From: Desmodesmus armatus
Taxonomy: Eukaryota > Chlorophyta > Chlorophyceae > Sphaeropleales > Scenedesmaceae
DNA: 64,000 bases
NCBI GenBank assembly: GCA_007449985.2
Contig: VIIQ02000857.1
Span: 46,001 to 110,000, forward strand
Reading direction: 5' to 3'
Below the pieces are notes generated by a model, which ran no database searches, was not told the origin of the DNA, and saw nothing but the letters and a program-made list of their open reading frames with translations. A program made the translations under genes and the position numbers. The number at the start of each line of letters is the position of its first letter. The first letter of the stretch is position 1. This document shows, in pieces, positions 10,250 through 21,954 of the stretch.

Positions 10250-13200
10250 ATGCAAGGCACAATCAGGCAAACAGCAGCAGCAAGGCAGAGGGTCCAACCT
10301 CTGGGTGCTAAATGCAGCCACTACAGCCCGTCAAAACTACTTTCTCAACCCCTATCACAGATACAAATGTGCCGCAGCTCAGCTCAGAGCCAGCCAGCAG
10401 CAACGGATGCTGCTGCAGCTGGTGACAGCCCTGCACGGCCAGCCTCTCCCCCACAAACAGAGGAGGAGCGCTTCTATGCAGCCTACAAAGCAGCCTACAC
10501 GATGAGTCAACTGTAGGTGGATTACTCACCAACACCTTTGTCACAGCCCTCCACTTGCGCTGGCATGATACAACTGTAGCAAAATGACCAGGCTGGCGAG
10601 GGCTGTCGGCAGTTCATGGTGCCCCACCCTGTCAATGGTGCCCACCCCAGAACCAGCGGATTTTTTGGTGTTGCCAGGGGCGGGGGCGGACTCCCACCCA
10701 AGAAGCACTGGGTGATACCTGTGACTGTGTGCACCTGTGTTGTTTGGTTGCAGATTTGTGAAGGACAGGCCAGAGGCAGTGCCAGCATCAGGTCAGAGCA
10801 GGGCTGACAGATAAATTTTGGTTTTGAAGTTCCCAGGGGGGGCGCACCCCCCACCAGCTGGCCACACACAACGCAGCCAAGTGCTTGCCACATATTGCCA
10901 AAAGGTTTTGGACACCCTTGCCTTCACCTAGCAGTCCATTGGGTAACATGCTTGGACACACCTGTACTGTCAGCAAACAGGCAGCAGGGCTTCAAGGTTT
11001 ATCTGTGTCTCTATGTACTGCCGTATTGGACACCTTGCCCTTTGACATACAATTCTGTACAGCAGCTCCTTGCACAAGGCAAGAGTGACACTCCAGGTGC
11101 AACCGCCGGTACAAATATCACTTCAATAATTGTTATGCTGTATGATTGTGTGTATGTGTGTGCAGAGTGGGAGGCGAAGCGCAAGAAGCGAGACATGGAG
11201 GAAATCTTAGCAGTGAGTGCCACATACTGCTGCACAGCCGCCCCCCTGCATCAGCAATGACAGCAGCGGCAGCTGCGGCGGCAGTGGCAGCAGCAGCAGC
11301 AGCTACGGCAGCGGTGGCAGCAGTGGCGGCAGCAGCAGCTGGCTATCAGCCAGCAACACGATTGTGTCTGATGCCAGCCTCTAGTCAAACTCACTCAGCA
11401 AGCCAGACAGCAACTGGCAGGACTTTTCTGGATAAGGCTCCGCTGTGGGCATCAATAGCGCTGATGTAGTGTAGCCAGCACCAGTCCCCAATTCCCTGCC
11501 CTCCATTCATTCACCTTTCAAACCTTTCTACTCTGTGCGTCCTGCCTCTGCCCGTTCCTCCTGTGTCAGGCTGCTCGCAAGCGTGGCAAGGACCCCTCCA
11601 CTGTTGAGTCCAACCTCGATGCGCTGCAGGGCATCCTGCCCAACCTCATCAACCTGCACAAGATGAAGCCAGCAGACTACGTGAGGCACATTCACACTCT
11701 GCAGCCTTGCAGGCTTGGCTTGGCTGGGCTGGCTCGGCTAGCTGTACAGAGCAGCAGCAGCTGCAGCAGCGGCAGCAGGGCTGCCTTCACAGCCTGTGTG
11801 GAAGCCGTTCACAGGCCCGTGTGGAAGCAAGCCTCTCAGAAGCATCACACCATATTCCTCACCGTCTCCCACAAGCTTCAGCCTCATGTCGTGAATACCC
11901 CAGTATCCCTTCCTCCCCAACCCCCTTCCCGACCGCCCACTCAACCCCACTGTGTGCAGGTGTCATTGTCTGAGGATGTGAACGGAGCTGCCAACAAGCT
12001 GATAGCACTCAAGGCTGAGTTCCCCAAGGCTGACGTGTTTGCCATTTTTGCCAGCCGGCCCAAGACGCTGCTGCAGTCAGAGGCTACGCTGCTGGAGAAT
12101 GCCCAACAGGTGGGGCACAGCACTGCCGCAGCTGAGCCAGCTAGCAGCTGTATCAAGCAAGGCATGAGGCAGCATTTGGTTGTGACAATGGGTGCTAAAA
12201 TGCCCAGCAGGTGGGCACGGCCACTAGCAGCCTACTGCCAATCTTGAACAAGGGCATGGGGCAGCGTGCAAGGACGGGTACTGCTGTTGTGTGTAGTGAC
12301 AACTGTACGCCATCGTGTGGTCGTTTAGAAGAGATGCCAGAGTGCGCAAAGCTATACTGCAAATGGCTCTGACACGACTCCTACTAAATGTGACATGTTC
12401 TCTCTAAACCCAAAAAACTCAAACCCTAAACCCTAAAACCACACAAACCCTAGACCCTAATGCATTGTATCATGCTTCCCAGGTGAAGAATCTGCTGAGC
12501 AAGGCTGTGTAACACAAAGCAAGGCTGTGTAAGCCTTCAGTGTAAGATAGCCGCACTGCGATACCGCAGCGCTGTACCGCAACCAACTCTGACATTACTG
12601 CATCGCTGCGCATGTCTCCTTTTGCTCTGCCTTTTTCTTATGTTTCTTATGCTGCCAGGTAAAGAAGCTGCTGAGCAAGGCTGAGGACGTTGACTCCATC
12701 ATCCAGTGTCACTTGTTCTCTCCAAAACCCCAAACCCTAGAAACCACGTAGACCCTAAACCCTACTGCGCTGGTGTATGCTGCCAGGTGAAGAAGCTGTT
12801 GAGTAAGGCTGAGGATGTTGACTCCATCATCCAGGCAGTGCCTGAGCTGAGTGTGACATGTTTCCTCCCAACCCTCAAACCTCAAACCCTAAGCACCACA
12901 TAAACCCTCAACCCTAATGCTGTATCATACTGTTACTGTCACTGCTGTATCATGCTGCCAGGTGAAGAAGCTGCTGAGCAAGGCTGAGGACGTTGACTCC
13001 ATCATCCAGGCCGTGCCTGAGCTGAGTGACCCTCGGGCCCTGTCCCGCAGCCTTGCCTTCCTGGCCTCATCATTCCCTGGGAAGGACCCGGTGCTGCTGC
13101 TGCAGGAGAACCCACAGCTGCTGCTCAACCTGTCAGAGAGCAACATGGAGGACAGCGCAGAGGTGTGTGCGTGTGTGTGTGTAGGGAGGGGGGGTCAACG

Positions 13201-13779
13201 GTGCAAGTTGGGCTGCATCAGGGCGTGGTTGGGCTGTGTCTATGCATTTGTCAGTTTGTGTTCAGTCAGAGAGCAACATGGAGGACAGCGCAGAGGTGTG
13301 TTGACAGCATAATGACCAGCATGCTGCAAGCATGTACAACACGTTGGTGCCATTGTTGTGTTCAGTTTGATGTCAGGGTCAGCACCATTTCACGTGCACA
13401 GACGGCCCTGAAGGCGTGCCAAGATGCTGCTGTTTGTCTCAGCATGCATTCACTACATCCACACCATCACTGTTGTGCTGACTGCCCTACTGGCGCTTGC
13501 TGCTGCTGCTGCTTACTGCTACTGGACTTGTCTGCAGTATGGAGAGGTGAGTTGGAAAATGAGTGCTGCCTCTCTTCATCAAGTGTGCTTCTGCACGCGC
13601 ATGGCTTGCAGCACTCAGTGACTGCATGTCTCAGAGCATGTTGTTGCTGCAGCAAACACCGTTAATATTGGTTGATGTCCCTGCCAACAATGACTCAGCA
13701 CTGTACTTGCCAACGCTGTGAACCCTCAGGGCTGCATGCTGCCCCATGTCCTGCCTTACAGATAACCACAAGGGACTGA
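10250..13779 (+). CDS. Predicted organelle-targeted helical protein, weakly mTERF-like
   Basis: Proposed exons: 10250-10512, 10754-10791, 11166-11212, 11570-11680, 11960-12109, 12962-13162, 13538-13546 (a 9-nt microexon) and 13762-13779. They give 278 aa with matching phases. The first 45 residues are Arg/Ser/Gln-rich without acids and end near QMCRSSA, as in a chloroplast or mitochondrial transit peptide. The body is helical and charged, with EEERFYAAYKAAYTMSQLF, DALQGILPNLINLHKM, FAIFASRPKTLLQSEATLL and LLLQENPQLLLNLSES. The repeated x-x-(R/N)P-x-LL pattern recalls mTERF repeats but is too weak for a firm assignment. Exons to 13162 are well supported; the last two are tentative. Introns carry tandem copies of the exon 6 start, of the exon 6 end and of the terminal exon. 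Function unknown. Confidence 0.6.
10833..10855. repeat. GC palindrome, second copy of the element at 35878-35900
   Basis: CCAGGGGGGGCGCACCCCCC plus ACC is almost the exact reverse complement of the palindrome in TBCCD1 intron 6. It sits in an intron of the mTERF-like gene. No direct repeats flank this copy. Confidence 0.45.
12380..13011 (+). repeat. Tandem copies of intron end plus exon 6 start, with CCCTAAA-like tracts
   Basis: The start of exon 6 (GTGAAGAAGCTGCTGAGCAA and the following ~30 bases), with the acceptor AG before it, occurs four times: at 12483, 12659, 12787 and 12962. Only the last continues into the full exon. The first copy is cut short by a stop; the second and third run on to CATCATCCAG or slightly further and then turn into intron sequence. 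Between copies lie TGTGACATGTT-type segments followed by degenerate AAACCCTAAA tracts. Spacings are 176, 128 and 175 bases. This is a tandemly duplicated intron/exon-junction unit, with four candidate 3' splice sites. Confidence 0.85.
13133..13295 (+). repeat. Duplicated end of exon 6, forming a possible 30-nt cassette exon
   Basis: The last 30 bases of exon 6 (13133-13162, coding SESNMEDSAE) recur exactly at 13266-13295, again followed by GTGTGT. The copy is preceded by TTGTGTTCAG, a usable acceptor, so it could be spliced in as an in-frame 10-residue repeat. Period is 133 bases. Confidence 0.75.
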
Positions 13780-13830
13780 TGGCTGCATGTTGCCCCATGT
13801 CCTGCCTTACAGATGACCACAAAGGACTGA
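13733..13830 (+). repeat. Duplicated terminal-exon segment
   Basis: A unit of about 50 bases (TGCCCCATGTCCTGCCTTACAG, then an ACCACAA-x-GGACTGA segment) occurs twice, with acceptors before 13762 and 13813. Each copy would end the protein after five residues: I/M-T-T-R/K-D and stop. Either could serve as the last exon of the gene starting at 10250. Confidence 0.65.
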
Positions 13831-14158
13831 TTACGCCTACGAGATCCCGTCATCTTACTTCGGAAGGATTGGCTCCTCAATCTGCAGCGCGCGGGAACCA
13901 CTGGCGGAGGGTTCAGCATCTGCTGCTGCTTGTAGCGTGATGTGTTGTTTTTTTTATTGATACTTATCATTGAAGAAGCAAGTGCTATCTGTTCTTTCTA
14001 CTCTTTTTGTTTCACTGTTTGGCGCGTTCACGGCCGATTTGTACCAGCGCTAGATGCTCGATTGAGGCTCAATCACAATGAATTTGAATTGTACCTGATG
14101 GCTTTTGTGAATACCGGGATGATCTGAGCCAAAGAAACGCTCCACTATCTGGCCAGCC

Positions 14159-17100
14159 ATGCGTGCGTGTCTTTGGCGCTGGTGCTTCCTGTGCGCAGCG
14201 TGCTTGCTATTTGGTTGTGCATACGCCAACAAGAAGGGCATGCGCGATGGAGTCTTCACAGGTATCGCCACCACACTACAGTCCTGCACAAACATGACAA
14301 ACCCAAGCAAACTCAGCATAGTCGTTCAGCAAGCACCAACATCCCACAGGCATGGTGCACATAGCCCACAAACATCATTCAGGACTTCAATCAGCAGCAG
14401 CTATCTTCTGAGACGTTCCCCCATGCTGCAGCGACCTTCACCAATGGATCGACGGGGGTGTTCCCCTACACTGTGCCCAAAGACCAGCTGAATGGAGCCT
14501 TACCAGGCGCGCCAGGTGCAGCAGCAGTTGCTGGCACCAGCTGCTGCATGCAGCTAGCAGGAGACGTGGCCTGGTATGACAGTGTCAAGTATGCAATGCA
14601 CAGCAGCAGCGATTGCCAGGCTTCGAGCAGGGTGTGCAGCTTACCCGGCAGGGCTGCGTCTGTTTGGCTGTGTGGCTGCCCTGGGGGCGACTGCTCAGGT
14701 AAGTGGGATGGTGACAATGCATGTGAGCCCCCCTGACAACACTGACAAAGTGCAGCACAACCAATGGCAAGCCAAGCAGCTGACTGTTGATGCCCAGTGG
14801 ACCATTTTCCTAGTTCGATGCGTGTTCTGCAACCCAAAAACACCCTGGCTGCATTGCATGTTCACATTACCTGCTGTTTTGAGCAATGGATCCAGGTCCT
14901 GATGGTGTGGTGCAGCTGACCATGGTTTTCTGGTGCTGGTTACACAGGAGCGCACACCATCGTCAGCAAGACCCCCTTGTTTGCGTCAGCAGCAGCACAG
15001 CAGCTGTTTGGTGAGCAGTCAGTGTCAAGCTCAGCCCACCTGTTTGCCAACCAGGGTTTCCCATCACGGATCACTGTGCTCAGCAGCGGCAACAAAGCAC
15101 GGGCTGCAGCAGCAATGACGGCCACCACCAGCAGCAGCAGCTGCAGCATACAGGGGTTCAAGGTGGAGCATGTCTTGGTGAGGAGCCTTGAGGGCTTGGT
15201 AGTGCAGTCTGACCCTTGCTGCATATTGTGCCGGCAGGCTGCCAGTAACAAAAGCAGCTGATCGCCTTGCCAAAGCAAGCAGGCGTTGATTTGGCGGGAG
15301 GCCGCTGATTGTAGCAGCTTACTGCCCCTCAGCCTTGACCAGCCTGCAAGCAAAGGTGATCCGCCCTGCTGAATGTCAGTGACACTGTGGCATGTGCACA
15401 GCACATGGTGCCCAATGTCTGTACCGTGTGCAACAGTATGTGGACAGTGAGGTTGCGCCACAGTCGTATGCTCCTTATTTGAAGGTCAAAATTGGCTTGT
15501 GCATCTTTGTCTGCCTGTCCCCCTGCTGTGCCGGTGCTTTCACAGAGGTCAGCCACAGTGGGTACGGCTGGTTTGAAGGCCAAGGCCAAGACAGTCCTAG
15601 GCAGTGGGCTCAAGAAGGATCCTGTAGTGTCGGTGCTGTACCAGCACACAGGCAGGTCAGTGAGCTGAATGCTGGTATGCTGGTGTGGCACTGCCTTGAT
15701 GGCAGTCAGTGAACACGCTACTGGTGTATAGCTGTTACGGTCTGTTTCTTGTGCCATCCCAACTGTTACAAGCTATAGCAGCTGTTACAGTCTGTTTCCT
15801 GCACGTGACCAATTGGCGGGCAGCCCTGGACAGGCAGTTCTTGCTGCACCACCACCTGAATTAGTTGAGGTTGTTGGTTTGAAGGTGCCTCCGCGCCGCA
15901 CTGACAGATTGGTATGTCTCAGGACTGCTGCTGTAGCCTGGCAGCCCTACAACACTAATGAACCGATGGCAGTATGTGCCGTCTCCCTACTTTCCCCTTT
16001 TACTCCTGCTATCTACCTGTGTACAGGTGTCTAAGTTACATCATGATGCGCACCAGGTCAGGCCGTACCTCCCAGGCTGGCAGCATCAACCCAGCCCTGC
16101 CCTTGCAGACAGCAGCAGCACCAGACGGGGCTGAGGGCCTGGCAGGACTGGAGGCTACTGTCATACAGCCTCAGCAGCAGCATGGGGGCCTAGCTCCTGC
16201 AGCAGCAGCAGCAGCAGCGGCGGGAGGGATGGTATCTGTGCAGCTGCTGTGGGGAGTGAGTGAGTGTTCGACGAACAGCAATGGGCTGAGGAAGGTGCAA
16301 AAGGAGGCCGCAGCAGCAGCAGCAGCAGCGGCGGTGGCAGCGCCGGCCGAGGTGCAGATAGCAGCACTGCCAAGAGCAGGTTCTGCAGCAGCTGCATCTC
16401 ACACAACACAAAGCAAAGCGGCAGCAAACACTGCGCACAAGGATGGGGTTCAGTCGGCCAAGGCAGGCACCCTGCCGACACAAACGTTAGCAGCAGCAGC
16501 AGCAGCAGGGGCAACTGCCGCGCTTCTGACACCAGCACGTGTGCCAGTACAAGCAGCAGCAGCAGCAGGCATTGCTGCCACCCACTCGGCATTACATGCA
16601 GCAGCAGCAGCACCCGCAGCGGCTGCGGCTGCGACACAAGCAGCTCCTGTCCTTGCTGTGTCAGCAGCAGCAGCGCCCACGCCAGCTGCTGTAGCAGCAA
16701 CGCCAGGCATTCCAATGCAGCTCTCACCACATCATGGACCTCTCGCAGTGCCAGCAGCTGCTGCAGCAGCACCAGCAGCAGCAGCAGCAGCAGGAGCGCC
16801 AGCAGAAGTGCCAGCAGCAGCACAGGTGGTGCCCTTACCAACACTGCAGGCACATGCAGCGAAGCCAACTGCAGTGCTAACAGGGCCAACAGCAGCAAAG
16901 GCAGTGCCAACAGCAGCGGCAGCAGCAGCACATGCGGCACCATCACCGGCAGCACTGCGCACACAGGCAGCAGCAGGAGCAGCAGGAGCAGCAGCGCCGG
17001 CGGGATCAGCAGCAGCAGCAGCACATTTGAAGACAGGGCCTGCACTACAGACAAAAGCAAGACCAGCAGCAGCGCCGGCAGCACATGCGCAACTTGCATC

Positions 17101-17393
17101 AACAGCACGGCCAGCACAGGCAGCAGCAGCAGCGGCACCAGCGCCACTCCAAGCAGCAGCAGCGTTACTCCAAGCAGCAGCAGCAGCAGCAGCAGATGTG
17201 GTGCCACCCACAGCTCCATCAGCAGTGTCAGCCAACCAGTCAAAAGCAGCTGCTCCTGCCGTGCATGCCCAACAGGGCCAGCCAATCTCACAACCAACCC
17301 ACCAACCACCAGCAGGCCCACAAGCCAATCAACCGCCTGCTACACCCACTTTGTCACCTGCGTCAGCACCGGCAGGTGCTGCACCTGTGGTGC

Positions 17394-17450
<57 letters not shown>

Positions 17451-17756
17451 CCCAAGAGGCCAATACAACACTGCACCAGGCACCTGAAGCAGAAACATCA
17501 GCACAGGCCTCTGCTCAGGTGCACAGTACCCCAGCTTCCAGCCAGGCCTCATTTGCACCAGCAGCAGCACCTCAGAAGGTACCACACAGTGCAGGACCTG
17601 TACCAGCCCTCAAGGCAAGCTCAAAGACACGGCCACAAGCTCCGACGAAGCCAGTAACACCACCCAAGTCAAGCGTGCAGGTGCAGCTGCAGTCAGCAGC
17701 AGCAAGCACAGCACAAACAGGGCTGAAGCCAGGGCAGACAGCCTCCCAGGACAAGT

Positions 17757-17792
<36 letters not shown>

Positions 17793-19429
17793 GGGCAGAG
17801 CTGAACACAACTGGGTTGTTGGTCGTAGGGGCGCAACTGCTGAAAGCAGGCTTGACGAGCCTGCAGCTGCAGCCATCGGCATCCCCTACACCAGCAGCAG
17901 CAAGGGTGTCAGCGGCGCAGCCGGTGCAGCAGGCGGACAGAGTAGCACCAATGCTGAAGCAAGACCTCCAGCTGCAGCACACACAAAAAGCGCCCTTACC
18001 CAAACCAGCACCACCACCAACAGGAGCAGCAGCAGGTCTGGATTCAGCAGTCAAACTGGACCCTATGCCACCAACAACAGCTGCAGCAGTGCAGCCAACA
18101 AGGCAAACACGAGCTGCTGCAGCCGCCGCTAAGCCCCACAGTCTGAAGTCTCAGACAGCACCACACACCACAACAGTCATCCCTACAGCACCGCAGTCCC
18201 CTACTATGTCTGCAGCCCTCTCAGATCCTTCTAACCCAGCAGCAGCAGCAGCTGCTGCTGCTGAACCAGCCCCCATCAATCTCAACGAGCCCGCAGCAGG
18301 AGCTGCTGCTCTCATTGCTGTGCTGACAGCAATGGCATCTGCAGCACAGTCCGATGAGCCACCCCCACTGCCCCCACTTCCTCCACCACCCCCACCCCCA
18401 CCACCCCCTGCCCGCAAGCCCATCGGCCCACAGCGCAAGCCTCAACCATCGGCGTTAATGACGCATGCAGCTGCAGCGGCAGCTGCTTTTAAAAGCATGC
18501 TGGACAATGCGGCCTTGCAGACAGTTTCCCAGTGGCCAGGCACACAGCTGCCGCAGGACTCAGCTGTCAGCGAATTCGAATCTGACAACAGCTACTCTAT
18601 CCAGTCCTACGGCCAGCTGTCAGCAGGGTCGACAGCGACTCAGCAAGCACGGAGCGTAGTACCAAAGAGCGCAGAGCAGATGGGCTTTACCGCAGCTCAG
18701 ATTGCAATGGCCTTGAGACCCCGGCTGGCTGCGCTAGCAGCACGGCCTTGGGGTGGAAGGAGGTTGGCTGCTGCCAGCACAGTGCTGACACCCCAACAGC
18801 TCCTTGCACCGGTTAAACCTCGCAGTGGACTTACCAGTGGTGGCATCAACCAACGGCAAGGACAGCAAGTTGCTCCTGCGCTGCTGGCATCAAGCAATAT
18901 CAGCACAAAGCTACAGCCATGTAGGGTCAGTGACCCCTACTGCTTCACGGATGAGGAGTGCTACTGCAGGCTAGCCAACGGTACCTTTGGTGCTGCTTGT
19001 CCCATGTACAGCACCTGTCTTGGGGCATGCTGCTCAGCTACAGGGGTGTGCCCGGACAGGATGGGGTATGAGGACCCTACCACGAAGCAGCAGACAGTCC
19101 TGCTGCCCTCCACGTGCAGTGACTGGGGCCTGAATGAAGGTGGAGGTCTATCACCTGCCAAGGCGGGGTTCAAATCCTCCCAGGTGCAGGGTTTGGCTAG
19201 TGGCAACTCGCCTCACTCTTCTCAGTCGTCAGTGGAGTGTAGGATGCCTAAGGGCAGGGAGTGTGTGCCAGGCAAGGCAGGAGGGCCTTGCATTGGGTAC
19301 ACTGTGCATGTATGTGAAGGCGAGGGATGTACGGAGCAGGGCCCTGCAGGTGCAGCAGGGGCCATGTGCGTCTACAACAAGGGTGATAACAGGCAGTTCG
19401 ATGTGTGCTCTTGTCTGCCGGTGTATTGA
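14159..19429 (+). CDS. Large secreted Ala/Gln/Pro-rich protein with Cys-rich C-terminus
   Basis: Proposed exons: 14159-14261, 14432-14698, 14948-15177, 15437-15484, 15546-15655 and 16027-19429. They are in phase and give 1386 aa. The first exon encodes a signal peptide (MRACLWRWCFLCAACLLFGCAYA, cleavage about residue 23). The large last exon is low-complexity: Ala runs, a Gln run at about 17390-17450, Ala-Pro-Thr stretches and a Pro10-type run near 18380. It ends in a Cys-rich module of about 170 residues (SDPYCFTDEECYCRLANGTF, ACPMYSTCLGACCS, CVPGKAGGPCIGY, VCSCLPVY). Such architecture fits an extracellular matrix or cell-wall glycoprotein. No transmembrane segment or GPI signal follows the Cys-rich part. 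Exons 1-3 and 6 are better supported than exon 4, whose donor (GTCAAA) is weak. If the early exons belong elsewhere, the last exon would begin near 15974. Confidence 0.6.
17396..17450 (+). repeat. (CAG)n trinucleotide run coding poly-Gln
   Basis: A pure CAG array of about 18 units inside the secreted-protein gene, encoding glutamine in the coding frame. It is the longest of many shorter CAG/GCA runs in 16190-18300 and likely varies between strains. Confidence 0.9.
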
Positions 19430-21954
19430 AAGGTCAGCCCGGGTTCTGCATACCTGGCCAGGGGTTTTTAGACGTGTCGCTTGTTCATGCTGTGTTGTTT
19501 CCAGTCGGAGGCTTTGTTGTTGTTTGCTTGCACACACATGCTTGATCTTCAGACTCTTACTCACTATATCTGCACTGCGTTTGGTGGGTGATATTTGACA
19601 CCAGACGTACTGAACTTGGGGAGTTGAGCCATTGCTTTAGGCCCAGCATCTTTGTTTTGTGACCCAATGCACAGGCTGGTGTTGCGCACATTGCTTGTGG
19701 TGATGCATGTACTAGTTATGGCCGCTTTGGCCAACGTCCTGTTGTGTATGCTGAGGTAGTTTATGGGGACATGTGTGGTGAAGGTATTAGTGGGTCTGTG
19801 TGCGGTAGCTGGCTGACTAATGGTCAACCTTATGATGCTCAAGCTGATCATCATGACTGGTGATGACTGTTTGCTGCTGGCAGCAGCAGATAATCATCCG
19901 TGCCACGGTGGCACCGCCGCAATCAAGCATGGCTTGTTCCAGCATCAAGGAGTGACACGCTTGCTGACTGATGCATGCTATCTCATGCTGTGGCATGCCA
20001 CCCGATACGGTACTAGCTGCGGTCAGTGACGTCATGTTCTTGCCTCCGTGATTGAGGCAAAATGGGCACCTGCTTTAAGTTTGCTGTACATGCCGCACAT
20101 GCTTGCTGCGATCAGCATGCAACAGCACCCCATGTACATAGTATGTACAGCTGTACAGAGATGGACTATGGACTTGCGCACCACACTTTGCCACATTGAC
20201 TTGTGCATGGCCCTTGGCACAACGGCTGTTTGTGCGACATAGTGACCGCCTGCCGGTGTGCTGCCGGGGTGGGAGGGGTGGTTGCAGATGGGGGCTTGAA
20301 GATATGCCGGTCAATTACCCTCTGCATTACAGCTACCCACTGACTGAGTGGACATGGCTGACCCATGCCTTTTGGAGAGCCCATGCTGCACTCCATTGGA
20401 GGTGGCACCCCTCAGCAAGGAACTGTGCTTTCAAATTTCAGGTCTATGAAGGCCGCACTTTGCGATGCCTGACTCCTGCACAGGCCTTGCGTTTTGTCGT
20501 GCGTATCTTACATAGTACTCAAACTCATATCCCGGGACAGTGTCCGTCTGTTCCTCTTGTACATGCATGTGCATAGCTTGTAGCTTGTTCACTGGTTGCC
20601 TTGCAAGCAGCCAACTTGGCATTCACTTTGGTGCAAACTCTAGGGAGGTCAACCTTCAAGCACACATCCGCCAGGCGCGGGCTGCAAGTTGCAATCACGC
20701 CACGCATGATAGCTTAGCATTGCTGGCTGCTGGTTACTTGCATAGCATCCGCCTTGCATGAGTAGGTAAAACATAGTGTGTGCTGGAATACTGCATACTT
20801 TGAGCGGCACTGAGCAACCGCCTTCTGGTCACAAAGTGTAGCCCGCTGGGGATGTGCAAGGCTTAATTCTCAACTTGCTTCCTCCGGCACTGCAGCGGGC
20901 CATTGTTGCACATCGCGTGCATGTGCTATTTCAACATGTTGTACCATCAACCACAGTGGGATCACGGCCAACGCTTCCAACATGCATCGGGGGTTGTTCT
21001 CCCATGGTCATATCTTTCATGCCATACACTCATGACTATCGTCCATGGACGCACAAGGTGGGACCAGCCAAGCCGCAACAAACGCTTACGAAGTTGTGCC
21101 TAACTGTGATGCAGTCACACTGAAACATGTGGCAACAGTTGTAAGGCTTGCTACAGGCTGTAGCCAATAGGTAGCTTCTTGTGAGTCAGGCCCAGCTGGG
21201 GCCTACAGGTGAAGGGCAAACACCACAGAGTGTCTACTTGATGGCCGCCAGCTTTCAGGCTCACAGAATATACTCACATCCTTGTCACATCTGATATATA
21301 CACAGTCAGCATGCGGAGGGGGGGGGGGGGAGGGACAATCCCAACACATTTATGCCTCTTGAATTCAACACACAATCTGCAATCATGGCGTTGAACAGTG
21401 TTGAATACAGCTTCAACCACTGCCACATATGATGCGTCACTCTGTGGGTGAGAGCACCTGTATAATTGCACTGGGGTTTGGACCAGGGGGGTACACCACT
21501 AGTGCATAGTACTATGCACCCAACCGGTTCGATCCAACACAATCCTGCACCCAAACTGCTTGAAACACGCATTTTGAGACAGTATGCATCTCTTTATATA
21601 GGCCAGTCCTCGTTCGAGCACCAACGGGCAGACCAGCAGGCAACCCTGCGCCCATGCTTCAAAAGACACCAAAAAATGCTCATGAAAGGCCAAAAAATAA
21701 TAGCAGCGGTCGCCTTCTGACGGGGGTCCAGTCATTGGCAAGTCCAAGACTGTAGGTGTTGGCACCGTGTTTCCACAGTATGCATCCCTCCTGCTTTGTA
21801 CAGCTCTGGATGCAGCTACGTCGCGCCACTGCACCTGTTCCTGCTCCCCATGTTCCTGCTCCCCCGCTTTGGACTCTGGACTCTGACTTGACCCATCACT
21901 CTGCTGCTTCTCAGTGTGAGCAGGTGCTGTCAGGCTGATCAGGTGCATGCAGGC
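19430..21954. other. Intergenic region, about 2.5 kb
   Basis: No gene is supported. The stretch holds the 3' UTR of the secreted-protein gene, a 13-base G run at 21317-21329, and the promoter and leader of the ceramide-kinase-like gene. Short opposing frames at 20032-20622 and 21306-21948 lack splice support and recognisable motifs. A TATATAG motif lies near 21595 and could belong to the downstream promoter. Confidence 0.45.

Noticed and set aside
12400..12930. Telomere or chromosome end
   Set aside because: CCCTAAA motifs are few, degenerate and inside an intron with genes on both sides.
16161..17321. Long minus-strand open frame (386 codons) and others opposite the secreted-protein gene
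   Set aside because: It is the antisense of CAG/GCA repeats and codes Leu/Ala/Cys runs; the plus strand has the coherent frame with signal peptide and Cys-rich end.
21520..21540. B-box-like GGTTCGATCC
   Set aside because: No cloverleaf forms from the upstream sequence.
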